From NCBI GenBank assembly GCA_021769555.1, contig JAETSR010000012.1, forward strand, positions 1 to 62,885: a stretch of 62,885 nt of DNA, in the 5' to 3' direction. Shown here piece by piece: positions 13,986 through 23,101 of the stretch (positions are counted from its first letter, which is position 1; the number at the start of each line of letters is the position of its first letter). This DNA is from Clostridiaceae bacterium (lineage in GTDB: Bacteria; Bacillota; Clostridia; Oscillospirales; Acutalibacteraceae). The notes under the pieces are model-generated. The model was not told the DNA's origin. It searched no databases and worked only from the letters and a program-made list of their open reading frames with translations. Made by a program: the position numbers and the translations under genes.

Positions 13986-14479
13986 TAGCCCAGCTCCCCT
14001 CGAAGGGACTCGTCGTCCTCCACCCAGGTTTTCACGTCTATCACCCGGTAGTTCTCCCTGTCGTCCCGGACTATCACCCGGGCAATGCCGGCGTTTATCA
14101 CCATGCGCTTGCACATTGAGCAGCAGACGGCATTTTTGATATAGCTGCCGTCTGAGACCTCGGTGCCCACAAGGTACAGGTCCGAGCCTATCATCTCTTT
14201 TCTCGAGGCGCTTATGATGGCGTTGGCCTCGGCGTGGACGGAGCGGCAGAGTTCAAACCTCTCCCCCCTGGGTATCTCAAGCTTCTGCCTCAGGCAGTAC
14301 CCCAGGTCCGAGCAGTTGGCCCGGCCCCTGGGGGCGCCCACGTAGCCTGTGGACACCACCTCGTCCTCCCGGACTATCACCGCCCCGTAGTGCCGCCGAA
14401 GGCAGGTGCACCGCTGGGAAACGGTCTCGGCCAGGTCCAGGTAGTAGTTTATCTTGTCCCGGCGCTTGTATGCTTCCAT
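13982..14479 (-). CDS. Deoxycytidylate deaminase (ComEB-like)
   Basis: 165 residues. Zinc-dependent conversion of dCMP to dUMP for thymidylate synthesis. The zinc and catalytic motif is CRSVHAEANAI near 78-88, with the second site CSMCKRMVINAGI near 120-132. A further pair of cysteines in RCTCLRRHYGA near 23 matches ComEB-type enzymes. Start ATG at 14479 behind GGGGGGAGAG. The downstream acyltransferase-like gene overlaps by four bases. Confidence 0.9.
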   Translation of the reverse strand: MEAYKRRDKINYYLDLAETVSQRCTCLRRHYGAVIVREDEVVSTGYVGAPRGRANCSDLGYCLRQKLEIPRGERFELCRSVHAEANAIISASRKEMIGSDLYLVGTEVSDGSYIKNAVCCSMCKRMVINAGIARVIVRDDRENYRVIDVKTWVEDDESLRGELGY

Positions 14480-14603
14480 GGCTCTCCCCCCAAAAACAGG
14501 TTTTCGTCTATTTTATCATATATCTTCGGGAAAGGCAACTTTACTTTTTCCCCGGAAGATGTTAAAATACTGTAAACAGGTTTTTTTGAGGGGTGAGGGA
14601 ATT

Positions 14604-16712
14604 TTGTACGGCTCATTTTCCGGCGGCGTAGCCGCTTTGTCCTTTCTGTTCATTTTTCAGTTTTGCGGTCTCAGCCTTTCGGCTCTGATATTTTCCCGGG
14701 AGGCCGAGGGGCCCAAGGTGCTCCTGGGCAGCGTGCTGGGGAGCGTGTCAATGCAGTGGCTCCCGGCGCTCACAGGCTTTGCTTTCGGGTTCACCACAGT
14801 CGGGCACGGGGCCGCGGCTGCCTTAATGCTGTTCACGACCTCGGCCGCCGTGCATTTTGCTAAGCGGGCCGGCCGCAGCGATTCTATTTACGCGGGAAAA
14901 GCCTTGCGCGCCTTTCTCAGGCATAAGTTTTTATTCTTCGTGCTGGCCCTGTCAGTTCTGTACTGCATACTGGTCCCCCGGTCCTTTTACTGGGAGGACA
15001 ATATAATATACAGCAGCCAGGCCACCTACGGGGACATGTCCATGCACCTGAGCTTTATCACAAGCCTTGCCCGCCAGGGGACCTTTCCCCCCTGCTACTC
15101 CCTGCTGCCCGGCACCCGGCTCAGCTACCCATTTTTGTCCGACAGCATTTCTGCAAGCCTCTACCTGCTGGGGGCCCCCCTCCGGCTTGCCTACTGCCTG
15201 CCCATGCTCCTTGCGGGGTTCCAGGTGTTCTTCGGGTGCTGGCTCTTTCTCAGGACACTGTTAAACAGTGAGAAGAAGGCGGCTTTGGCCTTTACCTTCT
15301 TCTTTCTCAACGGCGGGCTGGGGCTCATGTACTTTCTCGGCGGGGAAAAGGGGAATTTCTCCCGGATATTCACCGCCTACTACGAGACCCCCACAAATTA
15401 TTCCACTGAAAATATCCGCTGGGTCAATGTGATAGCGGACATGATGCTCCCCCAGCGGGCCACGCTCTTTGGCTGGGCCCTGCTCTTTCCCACGCTCTAT
15501 GTCCTCACCCGGGCGGTGTTTCACCATAAGCGCCGGTACTATCTCTATGCCGGGCTCATGGCCGGGGCCCTGCCCATGATACACACCCACTCCTTTTTGG
15601 CCCTGGGGCTGGTATGCGGGGCCTGGCTCACGGCGCGGCTCTTTCGGGACAGCGGGCTCTCGGCCCCGGCTGCGCGCATTGGGAAGCTGCTGATACCCCT
15701 GGGGCTTGTGGCAATGACTGTAATGCAGGCGGCCCTCTCCCCCATCGACAGGGACAACTCGGACAGGCTCTTGGGGCTGTTCCTCTCGGTGTTCTCCCTG
15801 TGGGCGGGGACGGTGGTCCTGCTCATTGTAAGCTCTGTGAGGAAAAGGAAGATAAAGCCGGTTATTTTCACCTGGGGGGTGCTGCTGCTGTCGGCGCTCG
15901 CCCTGGCCCTGCCCCAGCTTTTCACCTGGACCTTCCGGCAGGTATCCAGCGGCGGGATGGTCCGGGGGCACTTCGGGTGGGTCATCGGGGAGGATAACTA
16001 TCTGTGGTTCTATCTTAAAAATATAGGCCTCGTTTGGGTCTTCGCCCTGCTGGGGCTGCTGACTGCCAAGAAAAAAGCCTTCGCCCGGTACTGCCCCTGT
16101 ATGGCCATATGGTTCGTGTCGGAGCTTGTGGAGTTCCAGCCCAATGATTATGACAATAATAAGCTCCTTTATGTGGGGTTCCTGTTTCTGTGCTGCGCGG
16201 CGGCGGACTGGCTCTGGGAGGTATTCGGGCTGATACCGAAGAAGGTGTTGCAGTATGTCCCGGCGGTATGCCTGGCGGCGGTGCTGGCGGCACCCGCGGC
16301 GCTGACCTTGGGGCGGGAGTATGTGTCCCGGTATGAGCTCTACGGCACCGGGGCCATGGACCTGAGCCTGTATATGGACGACATGCTCCCCGCCGGCGCT
16401 GTTATCCTCACTGACCAGCGGCATAATAACGAGGCGGCGGCACTTGCGGGGAGGAATGTTGTCTGCGGGTCCCCAATCTATCTCTACTACCACGGCCTGA
16501 ACTACTACCAGCAGGAGCAGGACCTCCGGCCCATGTATGAGGCCCCGGGGGAAAACCTTCAGCTTTTTGAGAGGTATAATGTGGGGTATGTGCTCATAAG
16601 CGACTTTGAGCGCAGCTCCTATGAGGTGGATACCGCCTGGTTCGAGGGGAATTTTCCCAAGCTGTACGACGACGGCGGCAGGGCCCTGTACTGGGCCGTT
16701 AAACTATCGTGA
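14604..16712 (+). CDS. Large GT-C-like integral membrane protein
   Basis: 702 residues from TTG at 14604, placed five bases behind GGGGTGAGGG; the frame is open upstream but those codons overlap the divergent deaminase promoter. About 14 hydrophobic segments. An outer-loop motif after an early helix, ATYGDMSMHLSFITSLARQG, holds the D-x-x-x-H pattern common in lipid-sugar-dependent (GT-C) glycosyltransferases and related clostridial proteins. The C-terminal domain (about residues 580-702) is soluble and outside. It may glycosylate or otherwise modify the envelope; this is inference. rsmA follows after 14 bases, so both may be co-transcribed. Confidence 0.75.
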   Translation: MYGSFSGGVAALSFLFIFQFCGLSLSALIFSREAEGPKVLLGSVLGSVSMQWLPALTGFAFGFTTVGHGAAAALMLFTTSAAVHFAKRAGRSDSIYAGKALRAFLRHKFLFFVLALSVLYCILVPRSFYWEDNIIYSSQATYGDMSMHLSFITSLARQGTFPPCYSLLPGTRLSYPFLSDSISASLYLLGAPLRLAYCLPMLLAGFQVFFGCWLFLRTLLNSEKKAALAFTFFFLNGGLGLMYFLGGEKGNFSRIFTAYYETPTNYSTENIRWVNVIADMMLPQRATLFGWALLFPTLYVLTRAVFHHKRRYYLYAGLMAGALPMIHTHSFLALGLVCGAWLTARLFRDSGLSAPAARIGKLLIPLGLVAMTVMQAALSPIDRDNSDRLLGLFLSVFSLWAGTVVLLIVSSVRKRKIKPVIFTWGVLLLSALALALPQLFTWTFRQVSSGGMVRGHFGWVIGEDNYLWFYLKNIGLVWVFALLGLLTAKKKAFARYCPCMAIWFVSELVEFQPNDYDNNKLLYVGFLFLCCAAADWLWEVFGLIPKKVLQYVPAVCLAAVLAAPAALTLGREYVSRYELYGTGAMDLSLYMDDMLPAGAVILTDQRHNNEAAALAGRNVVCGSPIYLYYHGLNYYQQEQDLRPMYEAPGENLQLFERYNVGYVLISDFERSSYEVDTAWFEGNFPKLYDDGGRALYWAVKLS

Positions 16713-16726
16713 AGGGAGGCGTTATA

Positions 16727-17611
16727 ATGGGGATATCCCTGTCTGACCCGGGGGCGGTCCGGGAGCTCTTACAGCGCCACGGGCTCCGCATGTCCAAGGC
16801 CCTGGGGCAGAATTTCCTCATAAACCCCTCGGTCTGCCCGCGGATGGCTGAGGCCTGCCGGGCTGAGGGCTGCGAGGGGGTCCTTGAGATTGGCCCGGGG
16901 GTGGGGGTGCTCACAAGGGAGCTCTCGGGTGTGGCGAAGAAGGTGGTTTCCGTGGAGCTGGACCGAAGGCTCCTGCCTATATTGAGTGAGACTTTAGCAG
17001 GGTATGACAATGTTGAGATAGTTGAGGGGGATATACTCAAGCTGGACCTTCATAGGCTCATAGAGGAAAAGTTTGCCGGGGGGCCCGTTTGCGTCTGCGC
17101 GAACCTGCCATACTATATCACCTCCCCGGTGATAATGGCCCTTTTGGAGGGCGAGCTCCCCATAAGGGCGGTGACGGTGATGGTCCAGAGGGAGGCGGCT
17201 AAAAGGCTCGCCGCGCCCCCGGGTGTGCGGGAGTGCGGTGCTGTCAGCGTCAGCGTGCGCTATAGGAGCAGGCCGGAGGTGCTCTTTGGGGTGAGCAGGG
17301 GGAGCTTTATGCCCCCGCCCAATGTGGACTCGGCGGTTATTCGCTTTGATATGCTCGGGGAGCCCCCTGTGAAGGTCCGGGATGAGGGGGTGTTCTTTAA
17401 GGTGGCCCGGGGGGCCTTTGCCCAGCGGAGGAAGACTGCCGCAAACTCTATTTCGGGGGCGCTGAGGGTGCCTAAGGATATTGTGGAGCTGAGGATGGCT
17501 GAGGCGGGGATTGAGAAGAATATACGGGCCGAGAGGCTTACGCTGGAGCAGTTCGGGGCTCTCGCTGACGGGCTGGCTGATGATTTGCTGGGGGGTGATT
17601 GGGATGAGTGA
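16727..17611 (+). CDS. rsmA: 16S rRNA adenine-N6,N6 dimethyltransferase (RsmA/KsgA)
   Basis: 294 residues from ATG at 16727 behind GAAGGGAGG; an upstream in-frame ATG at 16709 is poorly placed. The enzyme dimethylates two adjacent adenines in helix 45 of 16S rRNA late in 30S assembly. Motifs: KALGQNFL near 24, SAM site EIGPGVGVLTREL near 53-65, catalytic NLPYY near 118, and a basic C-terminal domain. The downstream 60-codon gene overlaps it by eight bases. Confidence 0.96.
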   Translation: MGISLSDPGAVRELLQRHGLRMSKALGQNFLINPSVCPRMAEACRAEGCEGVLEIGPGVGVLTRELSGVAKKVVSVELDRRLLPILSETLAGYDNVEIVEGDILKLDLHRLIEEKFAGGPVCVCANLPYYITSPVIMALLEGELPIRAVTVMVQREAAKRLAAPPGVRECGAVSVSVRYRSRPEVLFGVSRGSFMPPPNVDSAVIRFDMLGEPPVKVRDEGVFFKVARGAFAQRRKTAANSISGALRVPKDIVELRMAEAGIEKNIRAERLTLEQFGALADGLADDLLGGDWDE

Positions 17612-17786
17612 GCTTGAGAGGAAGCTTTATCGGTTTTTGCTTTTGGTTGATGGGGCGGCGATACTGGTTAGTATGGTTGCGGGGCCGCTGAGGCATACTT
17701 CTGTGGCTATCGGGGCGGCGGCTTCGGCGGCTTTGATTTCGGTTTGTCTGGTTATTTATGGGCTGCATTTTTGGCCTAGGCAGTAA
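17604..17786 (+). CDS. Small two-helix membrane protein coupled to rsmA
   Basis: 60 residues, opening MSELERKLYRFLLLVDGAAI with two hydrophobic stretches and ending YGLHFWPRQ. The start overlaps the rsmA 3' end, so translation is likely coupled. I do not recognise a family; the overlap, hydrophobicity and following terminator support a real gene. Confidence 0.6.
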   Translation: MSELERKLYRFLLLVDGAAILVSMVAGPLRHTSVAIGAAASAALISVCLVIYGLHFWPRQ

Positions 17787-17802
17787 GCATATGTAATATA
17801 AT

Positions 17803-17841
17803 AAGAGGCCCGGGGATGGTTTCCCTGGACCTCTCTTTTTT
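17803..17841 (+). terminator. Terminator after rsmA and the small membrane gene
   Basis: AGAGGCCCGGGG / CCCTGGACCTCT arms around ATGGTTT, followed by a run of T. Confidence 0.75.
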
Positions 17842-17842
17842 C

Positions 17843-17914
17843 TTTTGCCTTCGGCAAAGACTCAGGGGCGCTGCCCCCGAACCCCTGCCAGGTGCCAAGC
17901 GCACCTGGACCGCG
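17843..17914. repeat. Three-hairpin intergenic cassette, copy 1
   Basis: Hairpins TTTGCCTTCGGCAAAG, GGGGCGCTGCCCC and CCAGGTGCCAAGCGCACCTGG in a row. Almost identical to 52424-52494; the third hairpin differs by compensating changes (CCAGG/CCTGG against CAAGG/CCTTG). Confidence 0.85.
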
Positions 17915-17932
17915 TCTCGCTTCGCGCTGCAA

Positions 17933-18919
17933 TCAGTGGCGTCCGGCGCCGCCGCCGTGGGAGCCTCCACCACCGTGGAAACCGCCACCGCCTCCAAATC
18001 CGCGCCCTGCGCCCCCTCCGTGGGACCTGCCTCCCCCGGAGAAGCCGCCTCTGTGTCCTCCACCAAAGCCGCCTCCAAATCCCCCGGGCCTCGGCCCCCG
18101 GAAAGGCGGCGGCGGGGGTGGCGGCGGCGCCCCCCAATAGGTCCTGCGCCGTCCGCCCATCATGCTCCCAAGCCACATCCCCCGCCAGAAGCCTCCTCCC
18201 CCGCCCCCGCCGGGCCCATTGCCGCCCCGGGGGCCTCTGAAGAGGCTGAATATGAACAGGATGATGACTACTATCACCACCACCCTTATCATTGCAAAGG
18301 CGATGGTCTTAACCGTGCGGAACACGCCCCAGCCCCCGCTGAAGCCTCTGTCCTCCTCCCAGTAGTCGTCGCTGTAGCCGTAGTCCGGGAGAGGGTCGTC
18401 CCTGCCGGGGCCGCTCTCATAGTAGGAGCGCATTTCCTCAAGGAGCGCGTCGAAGGTCTTCTGGACCCCCGCCTCGTAGTCCTCCCGGGCGAAGTCCGGC
18501 TCAAGGTATTCAGTGAGGATACCGTCAAGCATTGCCCCGTCGAAGTAGTCGTCTATGCCGTAGCCCGCCTGGACGTAGTAATTTTCCTCCCCGATGGCCA
18601 GCACCAGGAGTATGCCGTTATTGCGCTCCTGGGAGCCCACGCCCCAGATGTTGAACATGCTGTAGGTGTAGTCCTCAATGTCCTCGCCCCCGAGGAAGTC
18701 CACGGCGGCTATGACTATCTCAGCGCCCCAGTCCTCAAAGAGCTCCTGGTTCTCGGCGATTATCCTCTTCTCAAGCTTCTCCGGGAGCACCCCCGCTGAG
18801 TCCAGCACGTACTTGTTCTCCGGCCGGTCGGGCACAGCCGCCAGGGCCGCCGGCGCCGCTGCCAGGGCACAGAGCAGGGCGAGGGCCATCGAGACCAGTG
18901 ATTTAGTCAGCTTTTTCAT
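17933..18919 (-). CDS. TPM-domain (YgcG-like) secreted or membrane protein, Gly-rich tail
   Basis: 328 residues. Signal peptide (SLVSMALALLCALAAAPAAL), then a TPM domain of about 150 residues (residues 30-180; YVLDSAGVLPEKLEKRI, NNGILLVLAIGEENYYVQAG, GYGIDDYFDGAMLDGIL), one membrane helix near 205-225, and a long Gly/Arg/Pro-rich tail with GGGGG runs. TPM proteins act at the envelope and have been linked to membrane-protein turnover; no reaction is certain. The ATG overlaps the LemA-like stop by four bases, and LemA-TPM pairing is a common gene order. Confidence 0.88.
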   Translation of the reverse strand: MKKLTKSLVSMALALLCALAAAPAALAAVPDRPENKYVLDSAGVLPEKLEKRIIAENQELFEDWGAEIVIAAVDFLGGEDIEDYTYSMFNIWGVGSQERNNGILLVLAIGEENYYVQAGYGIDDYFDGAMLDGILTEYLEPDFAREDYEAGVQKTFDALLEEMRSYYESGPGRDDPLPDYGYSDDYWEEDRGFSGGWGVFRTVKTIAFAMIRVVVIVVIILFIFSLFRGPRGGNGPGGGGGGGFWRGMWLGSMMGGRRRTYWGAPPPPPPPPFRGPRPGGFGGGFGGGHRGGFSGGGRSHGGGAGRGFGGGGGFHGGGGSHGGGAGRH

Positions 18920-19491
18920 TCTGCCTCCTCCACGGCCGCGCTTGCAGGGCTTTGGAACACAGCCATCCTCGGGGCCATCGCCATTGGGCTCAGGCGGTCC
19001 ACCTTACGGTTGTACTCCATGGCGTCGTCGTTATAGCTGCTCCGGTTTATCTTGTCCTGCTCGGACTTCATCTGGGCAATGAGCTGGTCCGGGTATTTTT
19101 TGTCCTTCTCGCTGAGCTCCACGCTGTTCAGGGCCGCCGCCAGCTCCCCGGCAGGGCCGTCCAGAGCGGAGTTCGCCGCGGCCTCCTCCAAAAAGGTGTC
19201 GTCCCCGGACCAGGCGCCGTCCGCGATTCTCACCTGGTAGTCCAGCTCCTCTATGAGCTCCGGGAGCCCCGGGGCGCTGCCGCTGTAGCGCCCGGCAAGG
19301 GTGAGCAGGTCCTTGGCCGCGGCCCGGCGCTTCTCTAGGCCGTCGCATATGGAGTACCCCGCCTTGTCATAATAGAAGGAGCCCCCCATGTCCTCGCGTA
19401 TCCGCGTGAGGGAGCGGTTTATCCCAAGGGGGATTGACACGGCTATGGCCGCGCCCATGAATATCACTCCCGCAAGGTTCTTTTTCTTCAT
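18916..19491 (-). CDS. LemA-like membrane-anchored helical protein
   Basis: 191 residues. An N-terminal membrane anchor (AGVIFMGAAIAVSIPLGI) is followed by a long helical region and the LemA-type ending YNDDAMEYNRKVDRLSPM. The family anchors a four-helix bundle outside the membrane; its role is unclear. Its gene overlaps the TPM gene downstream (ATGA), and TelA and XpaC follow upstream on the same strand, giving an envelope-related cluster. Confidence 0.78.
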   Translation of the reverse strand: MKKKNLAGVIFMGAAIAVSIPLGINRSLTRIREDMGGSFYYDKAGYSICDGLEKRRAAAKDLLTLAGRYSGSAPGLPELIEELDYQVRIADGAWSGDDTFLEEAAANSALDGPAGELAAALNSVELSEKDKKYPDQLIAQMKSEQDKINRSSYNDDAMEYNRKVDRLSPMAMAPRMAVFQSPASAAVEEAE

Positions 19492-19541
19492 TTACTCTCA
19501 CCCTTTCCGGTTATATATAATTATTATATAATATATTATAT

Positions 19542-20696
19542 TCAGGTATGGATGTCCAGGAGCTTCTGCTTGAGCTCGCCCTCCAGGCGCCCTATCTCGG
19601 CCTCGGCCGCCCGGCGCTTCTGCCTGCCCTCGTCCTGTATTTTGACCACCTCGTCCAGGGTCTGGATAAGGGACATGTTCGTGTGCCTGAGGGTCTCCAT
19701 GTCCACAACGCCCCGCTCGGTCTCCCGGGCTGTTTCTATAGTGCTCATCTTCAGCTTATCCGCGTTTCTTCTCAGAAGCTCGTTGGTCATGTCCGTGACC
19801 TCCCGCTGGGCCTTCACGGCCTGCTCGGAGTGGGCGAGCCCTAGGGCCAGGACCATCTGGCTCTTCCACAGGGGTATGGTGTTCACAAGGGTGGACTGTA
19901 TCTTGTCGCTCATGAGCTTGTCATTGTTCTGCACAAGCCTAATCTGGGGGGACATCTGCACGCTCACCATTCTCGTCAGCTCCAAATCGTGGAGCTTCTT
20001 CTCGAAGCTGTCGCACTGCTGGGCGAAGTCGTTGGCGGCCTGGGCGTCCTCCGCAAGGCCGGTCTGCCGGGCCTTATTCTGCATTTCCACCAGGGTTGTG
20101 GAGCGCTCCTGCTGCAGCTTTTTCTTGCCGGCGATAATGTACATGGTGAGCTCTTTATGGTAATTGAGGTTCATGTCGTAGAGCTTATCCAGCATGACAA
20201 CGTCCTTCATCAGCTGGACCTGGTGGTTCTCAAGGGCGGCGGCTATCTTGTTCACATTGGTCTCGGCGCTGTCATACCTTGCCTTCATTGCAACTATCTT
20301 GTTGCCGGTGTTCTTGAAGCGCCCGAAGAAGCCCTTCTTCTCCTCCTCGTCGATGTCAAAGCCCTTGAGCTCCACAACTAAGCTTGATATCTGGCTGCCA
20401 ACCTCCCCCAGGTCCTTTGTGCGCACGTTGTTGAGGGCCGTGTCCGAAAAGCTGGCTATCTTCTTCTGGGCCGCGGAGCCGTACTGCATTACTATGGTGC
20501 TGTTGTGAAGGTCAATTTTCTGGGAGAAGTCGTCCACCATCTTGCGCTCCTCTGGGGAGAGCACGCTCTCGTCCAGGGTTGTGCCCTCCTGCTCCTGGGC
20601 CGCGGGGGCCTCGGGCTCCTGCGCCCCGTCCAGGGTGAGGGCGGGGGCCTTGGGGGCCTCCTGCTCAAGGGTCAGCTTTATCTCGTTTTCCATCAT
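19542..20696 (-). CDS. TelA-family (toxic anion resistance) protein
   Basis: 384 residues, mostly coiled helix, PF05816-like: SALQ-type stretch SQISSLVVELKGFDIDEEEK, FFGRFKNTGNKI, MLDKLYDMNLNYHKELTMYI, and RLVQNNDKLMSDKIQSTLVN then TIPLWKSQMVLALGL. Bacillus YaaN and tellurite KlaA/TelA belong here. Often genetically linked with XpaC, as it is here (the 5-bromo-4-chloroindolyl phosphate family gene lies just upstream). Real substrate unknown. Confidence 0.92.
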   Translation of the reverse strand: MMENEIKLTLEQEAPKAPALTLDGAQEPEAPAAQEQEGTTLDESVLSPEERKMVDDFSQKIDLHNSTIVMQYGSAAQKKIASFSDTALNNVRTKDLGEVGSQISSLVVELKGFDIDEEEKKGFFGRFKNTGNKIVAMKARYDSAETNVNKIAAALENHQVQLMKDVVMLDKLYDMNLNYHKELTMYIIAGKKKLQQERSTTLVEMQNKARQTGLAEDAQAANDFAQQCDSFEKKLHDLELTRMVSVQMSPQIRLVQNNDKLMSDKIQSTLVNTIPLWKSQMVLALGLAHSEQAVKAQREVTDMTNELLRRNADKLKMSTIETARETERGVVDMETLRHTNMSLIQTLDEVVKIQDEGRQKRRAAEAEIGRLEGELKQKLLDIHT

Positions 20697-20775
20697 TCTG
20701 CACTCCTTCTTCTTGGGTTTATTTTAGTATATTTTCTTTACGGAATAAGATACAGATTCTTAAGGGATTATTAAC

Positions 20776-21957
20776 TTATCCCAGCTTCGTCCCCTTCTCC
20801 TCCACGAACCCCTCCTGCTTGAGCATGGTCTCAAAGACGGTTATGTCCGCGGAGATATCCATGGCCTCGTCGGTGAAGAGGGAGTCAAGCTGCTTTTCAA
20901 AGGCGTCGGCAACGGTGTGCATCATGCCGGCTATGTTGAACATGGTGGAGGTGATGTTCTCCCCCTTTACGGACTGCCTTGACAGCTGCTCGTAGCTATG
21001 GAGAAGCTTTAGGGTGGTGGGGAGATAGTAGTTCATGAACTTTCTTATCTGTGGGGCCTTGTCCGGGTGCTTGGCTATATAGTTGAAGATGTCCGCGGAG
21101 GCGCGCTCCATGCGGTCGATGTCCGCTGAGAGGGCCTCGTCGGGGATGGCGTCGTTGGCGGCCTTGAGCTGGCGGAGGTAATCATAGCCGTCGTCGATTA
21201 TCTTGTCCACCTCGGGGTTCCCGGTGCGGGACTTCTTCTCGGGCTCCTTTTGGGGTTCGGGTTTCGGCTCAGGCTTCGGCTGGGGCTGGGGCTGCTCGAT
21301 GGGGACGAACTGCTTTTTCCCCTTAAAGAGCGCGCCTGAGAGGAAGAACACCAGGGCTATGACTATGGCGAAGACGGCAAAGTTCACAGGCTCGGTCATG
21401 GGGCCGTTCAGGGCGTAGAGCAGGGCTACGATGCCGGTGATGTAGAACTTCGCCGGGCTCCCCGAGCGCACAAGCTTCATGGGGGGCTGGGGCGGCTGGG
21501 CCTGCCGGGTCTGCTGGTTATACTGGGGCTGATTCGGCTGATTCGGCTGGTTCGGCATTTTCGGCGGGGGCACCGGGGTCACCCCCGGAGGGGGGCGGTG
21601 CTGGGTCTGCCCGGTATACTGGGTCTGCCCGGTCTGCTGGGTCCTCCCAGAGGCGTTTTTGCCCTCGTAGCGGTAGGTATAGCGGTAGCTGCCATCGGGC
21701 TGGGGGCCCTGGGGCTGCTGACAGCCCCCCTGGGGCGGGTTCTGCTGGGCCTGGGCGCGCCTCATCTCCTCCTGGACGGTCCGGGCGGCTGACTGCACCG
21801 CCGGGCCCACTGTGTTCAGCGCCTGGTCCAGCCCTGCCGCGGCCTTGCCCAGGCCCTCGGCCAGCTTGTCGGCTCCAGGTATATTTGCTCCGCTCAGGGT
21901 TTTATACATCTGGGAGGAGCGGTACTCGTTCTCCACGGGCCTCTTATTCTGATTCAT
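20776..21957 (-). CDS. XpaC-like (5-bromo-4-chloroindolyl phosphate hydrolysis family) protein
   Basis: 393 residues from ATG at 21957, which has AAAGGAGA upstream; the longer frame lacks a ribosome site. The N-terminal 140 residues are rich in Gln/Pro (PPPGVTPVPPPKMPNQPNQP). A pair of membrane helices lies near 155-215, a Pro/Glu linker near 225-245, then the helical XpaC domain with YDYLRQLKAANDAIPDE and MNYYLPTTLKLLHSYEQL. The adjacent TelA gene is the usual partner in Firmicutes. Function unknown. Confidence 0.88.
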   Translation of the reverse strand: MNQNKRPVENEYRSSQMYKTLSGANIPGADKLAEGLGKAAAGLDQALNTVGPAVQSAARTVQEEMRRAQAQQNPPQGGCQQPQGPQPDGSYRYTYRYEGKNASGRTQQTGQTQYTGQTQHRPPPGVTPVPPPKMPNQPNQPNQPQYNQQTRQAQPPQPPMKLVRSGSPAKFYITGIVALLYALNGPMTEPVNFAVFAIVIALVFFLSGALFKGKKQFVPIEQPQPQPKPEPKPEPQKEPEKKSRTGNPEVDKIIDDGYDYLRQLKAANDAIPDEALSADIDRMERASADIFNYIAKHPDKAPQIRKFMNYYLPTTLKLLHSYEQLSRQSVKGENITSTMFNIAGMMHTVADAFEKQLDSLFTDEAMDISADITVFETMLKQEGFVEEKGTKLG

Positions 21958-22031
21958 CAGGGTCTCCTTTCGTTTTCGGAAACTTCCCGGATATTTCACC
22001 ATTATTATTGTACGTTCTATTTGGCCCCGTG

Positions 22032-22955
22032 TCAACTTAATTTTCTATTAAGATATGCTTTATGGAGCTCCTTCACTGCCCCGCCGTCAGCTATGCCCCG
22101 GGTAAAGGCAGTTGCGGCCCCGGCGCACACGGCCCAGGCGAGGGCCCCCCTCAAATCCTCCCCCAGGGTGAGGCCGTAGATGAACCCGGCGATAAAGGAG
22201 TCCCCTGCCCCCACGGACGAGACCTCCCTGCCGGGCACAGGGGGGAGCTCATAAATACTGCCGCCCTCAGTCAGCAGCAGCGCCCCGTCGCCTCCCAGGG
22301 TGACGGCTGTGTTCACTGGGCCCATGGCCCGGAGCCTGCGGGCGTACTCTATGGCGTCCTCACGGCCTTTGAGCTTAGTGCCGAAGGCCTCCCCCAGCTC
22401 CTCAAGGTTCGGCTTGACTAAGAAGGGCCTTTTGCGGGCCCCTTCTATGAGCGCCGGGCCGGAGGCGTCCACAATGGCGCGGACTCCCCTGGGGGCGCGG
22501 TCCATGAGCCGGGCGTACACGTCCCCGGGCAGGGAGGGGGGTATGCTGCCCGCCAGCACCAGGAAGTCCCCGGGGGCAAGGGCTGATATACTCTCCCCAA
22601 GGGGCTCAAGGTCTTGAAGGGTGATATTGGGCCCGCTGGCGTTGAGGGCAGTCTCGGGCCGGGCCTTTGGGAGGATTTTTACGTTCACCCGGGTGAGGCC
22701 GGTCTCAAGCTCAGTGAAGCTGGTCCTTAGGCCCTCCCGCTCCAGGAGCCTTTGGAGCTCCCGGCCGGTGAAGCCCGCGGTTATGCCGGCGGCTGTGGTC
22801 TCTGCCCCAAGGCTCTTTAGCATTAAGGAGACGTTTATGCCCTTGCCCCCGGGGACATACTCCGGGCTCTCGCAGCGGCAGACCTCCCCGGGCGCGAATT
22901 TCCGGGGCCTCAGGTACATGTCCAGGGCCGGGTTCAGGGTGACTGTGTATACCAA
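22032..22955 (-). CDS. PfkB-family 1-phosphofructokinase-type sugar kinase
   Basis: 307 residues. Opens MVYTVTLNPALDMYL, the 1-phosphofructokinase/tagatose-6-phosphate kinase signature. PfkB motif 1 is GGKGINVSLMLKSLG near 36-50; motif 2 with catalytic Asp is GAGDSFIAGFIYG near 249-261. Phosphorylates a hexose phosphate using ATP. Without fruA or a PTS gene beside it, the substrate (fructose-1-P or tagatose-6-P) cannot be fixed. Promoter on the minus strand TTGCAA 23020-23015, TAAAAT 22998-22993. Candidate symbol fruK. Confidence 0.88.
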   Translation of the reverse strand: MVYTVTLNPALDMYLRPRKFAPGEVCRCESPEYVPGGKGINVSLMLKSLGAETTAAGITAGFTGRELQRLLEREGLRTSFTELETGLTRVNVKILPKARPETALNASGPNITLQDLEPLGESISALAPGDFLVLAGSIPPSLPGDVYARLMDRAPRGVRAIVDASGPALIEGARKRPFLVKPNLEELGEAFGTKLKGREDAIEYARRLRAMGPVNTAVTLGGDGALLLTEGGSIYELPPVPGREVSSVGAGDSFIAGFIYGLTLGEDLRGALAWAVCAGAATAFTRGIADGGAVKELHKAYLNRKLS

Positions 22956-23101
22956 AATCCTCTCCCCTTTTTTCTTGATAGTATATTATAGTATTTTAAC
23001 ATGTAAGAAAACTTTTTGCAATCGCGGGGGACAGGTATTTTTTCTGTGTTTCGGGCCACACTAAGGGCGAACCAAAACCTTACGGAAGAAAGGGATAATC
23101 T

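Noticed and set aside
15261-16493. A 410-codon open frame on the minus strand
   Set aside because: It is a shadow of the GT-C-like gene on the plus strand: GC-rich codon bias leaves the antisense frame open, with repetitive Pro/Gly/His/Gln composition and no ribosome site.
17816-18799. A 327-codon plus-strand frame across the TPM gene
   Set aside because: It mirrors the Gly-rich tail of the TPM protein and starts in the terminator and repeat region.
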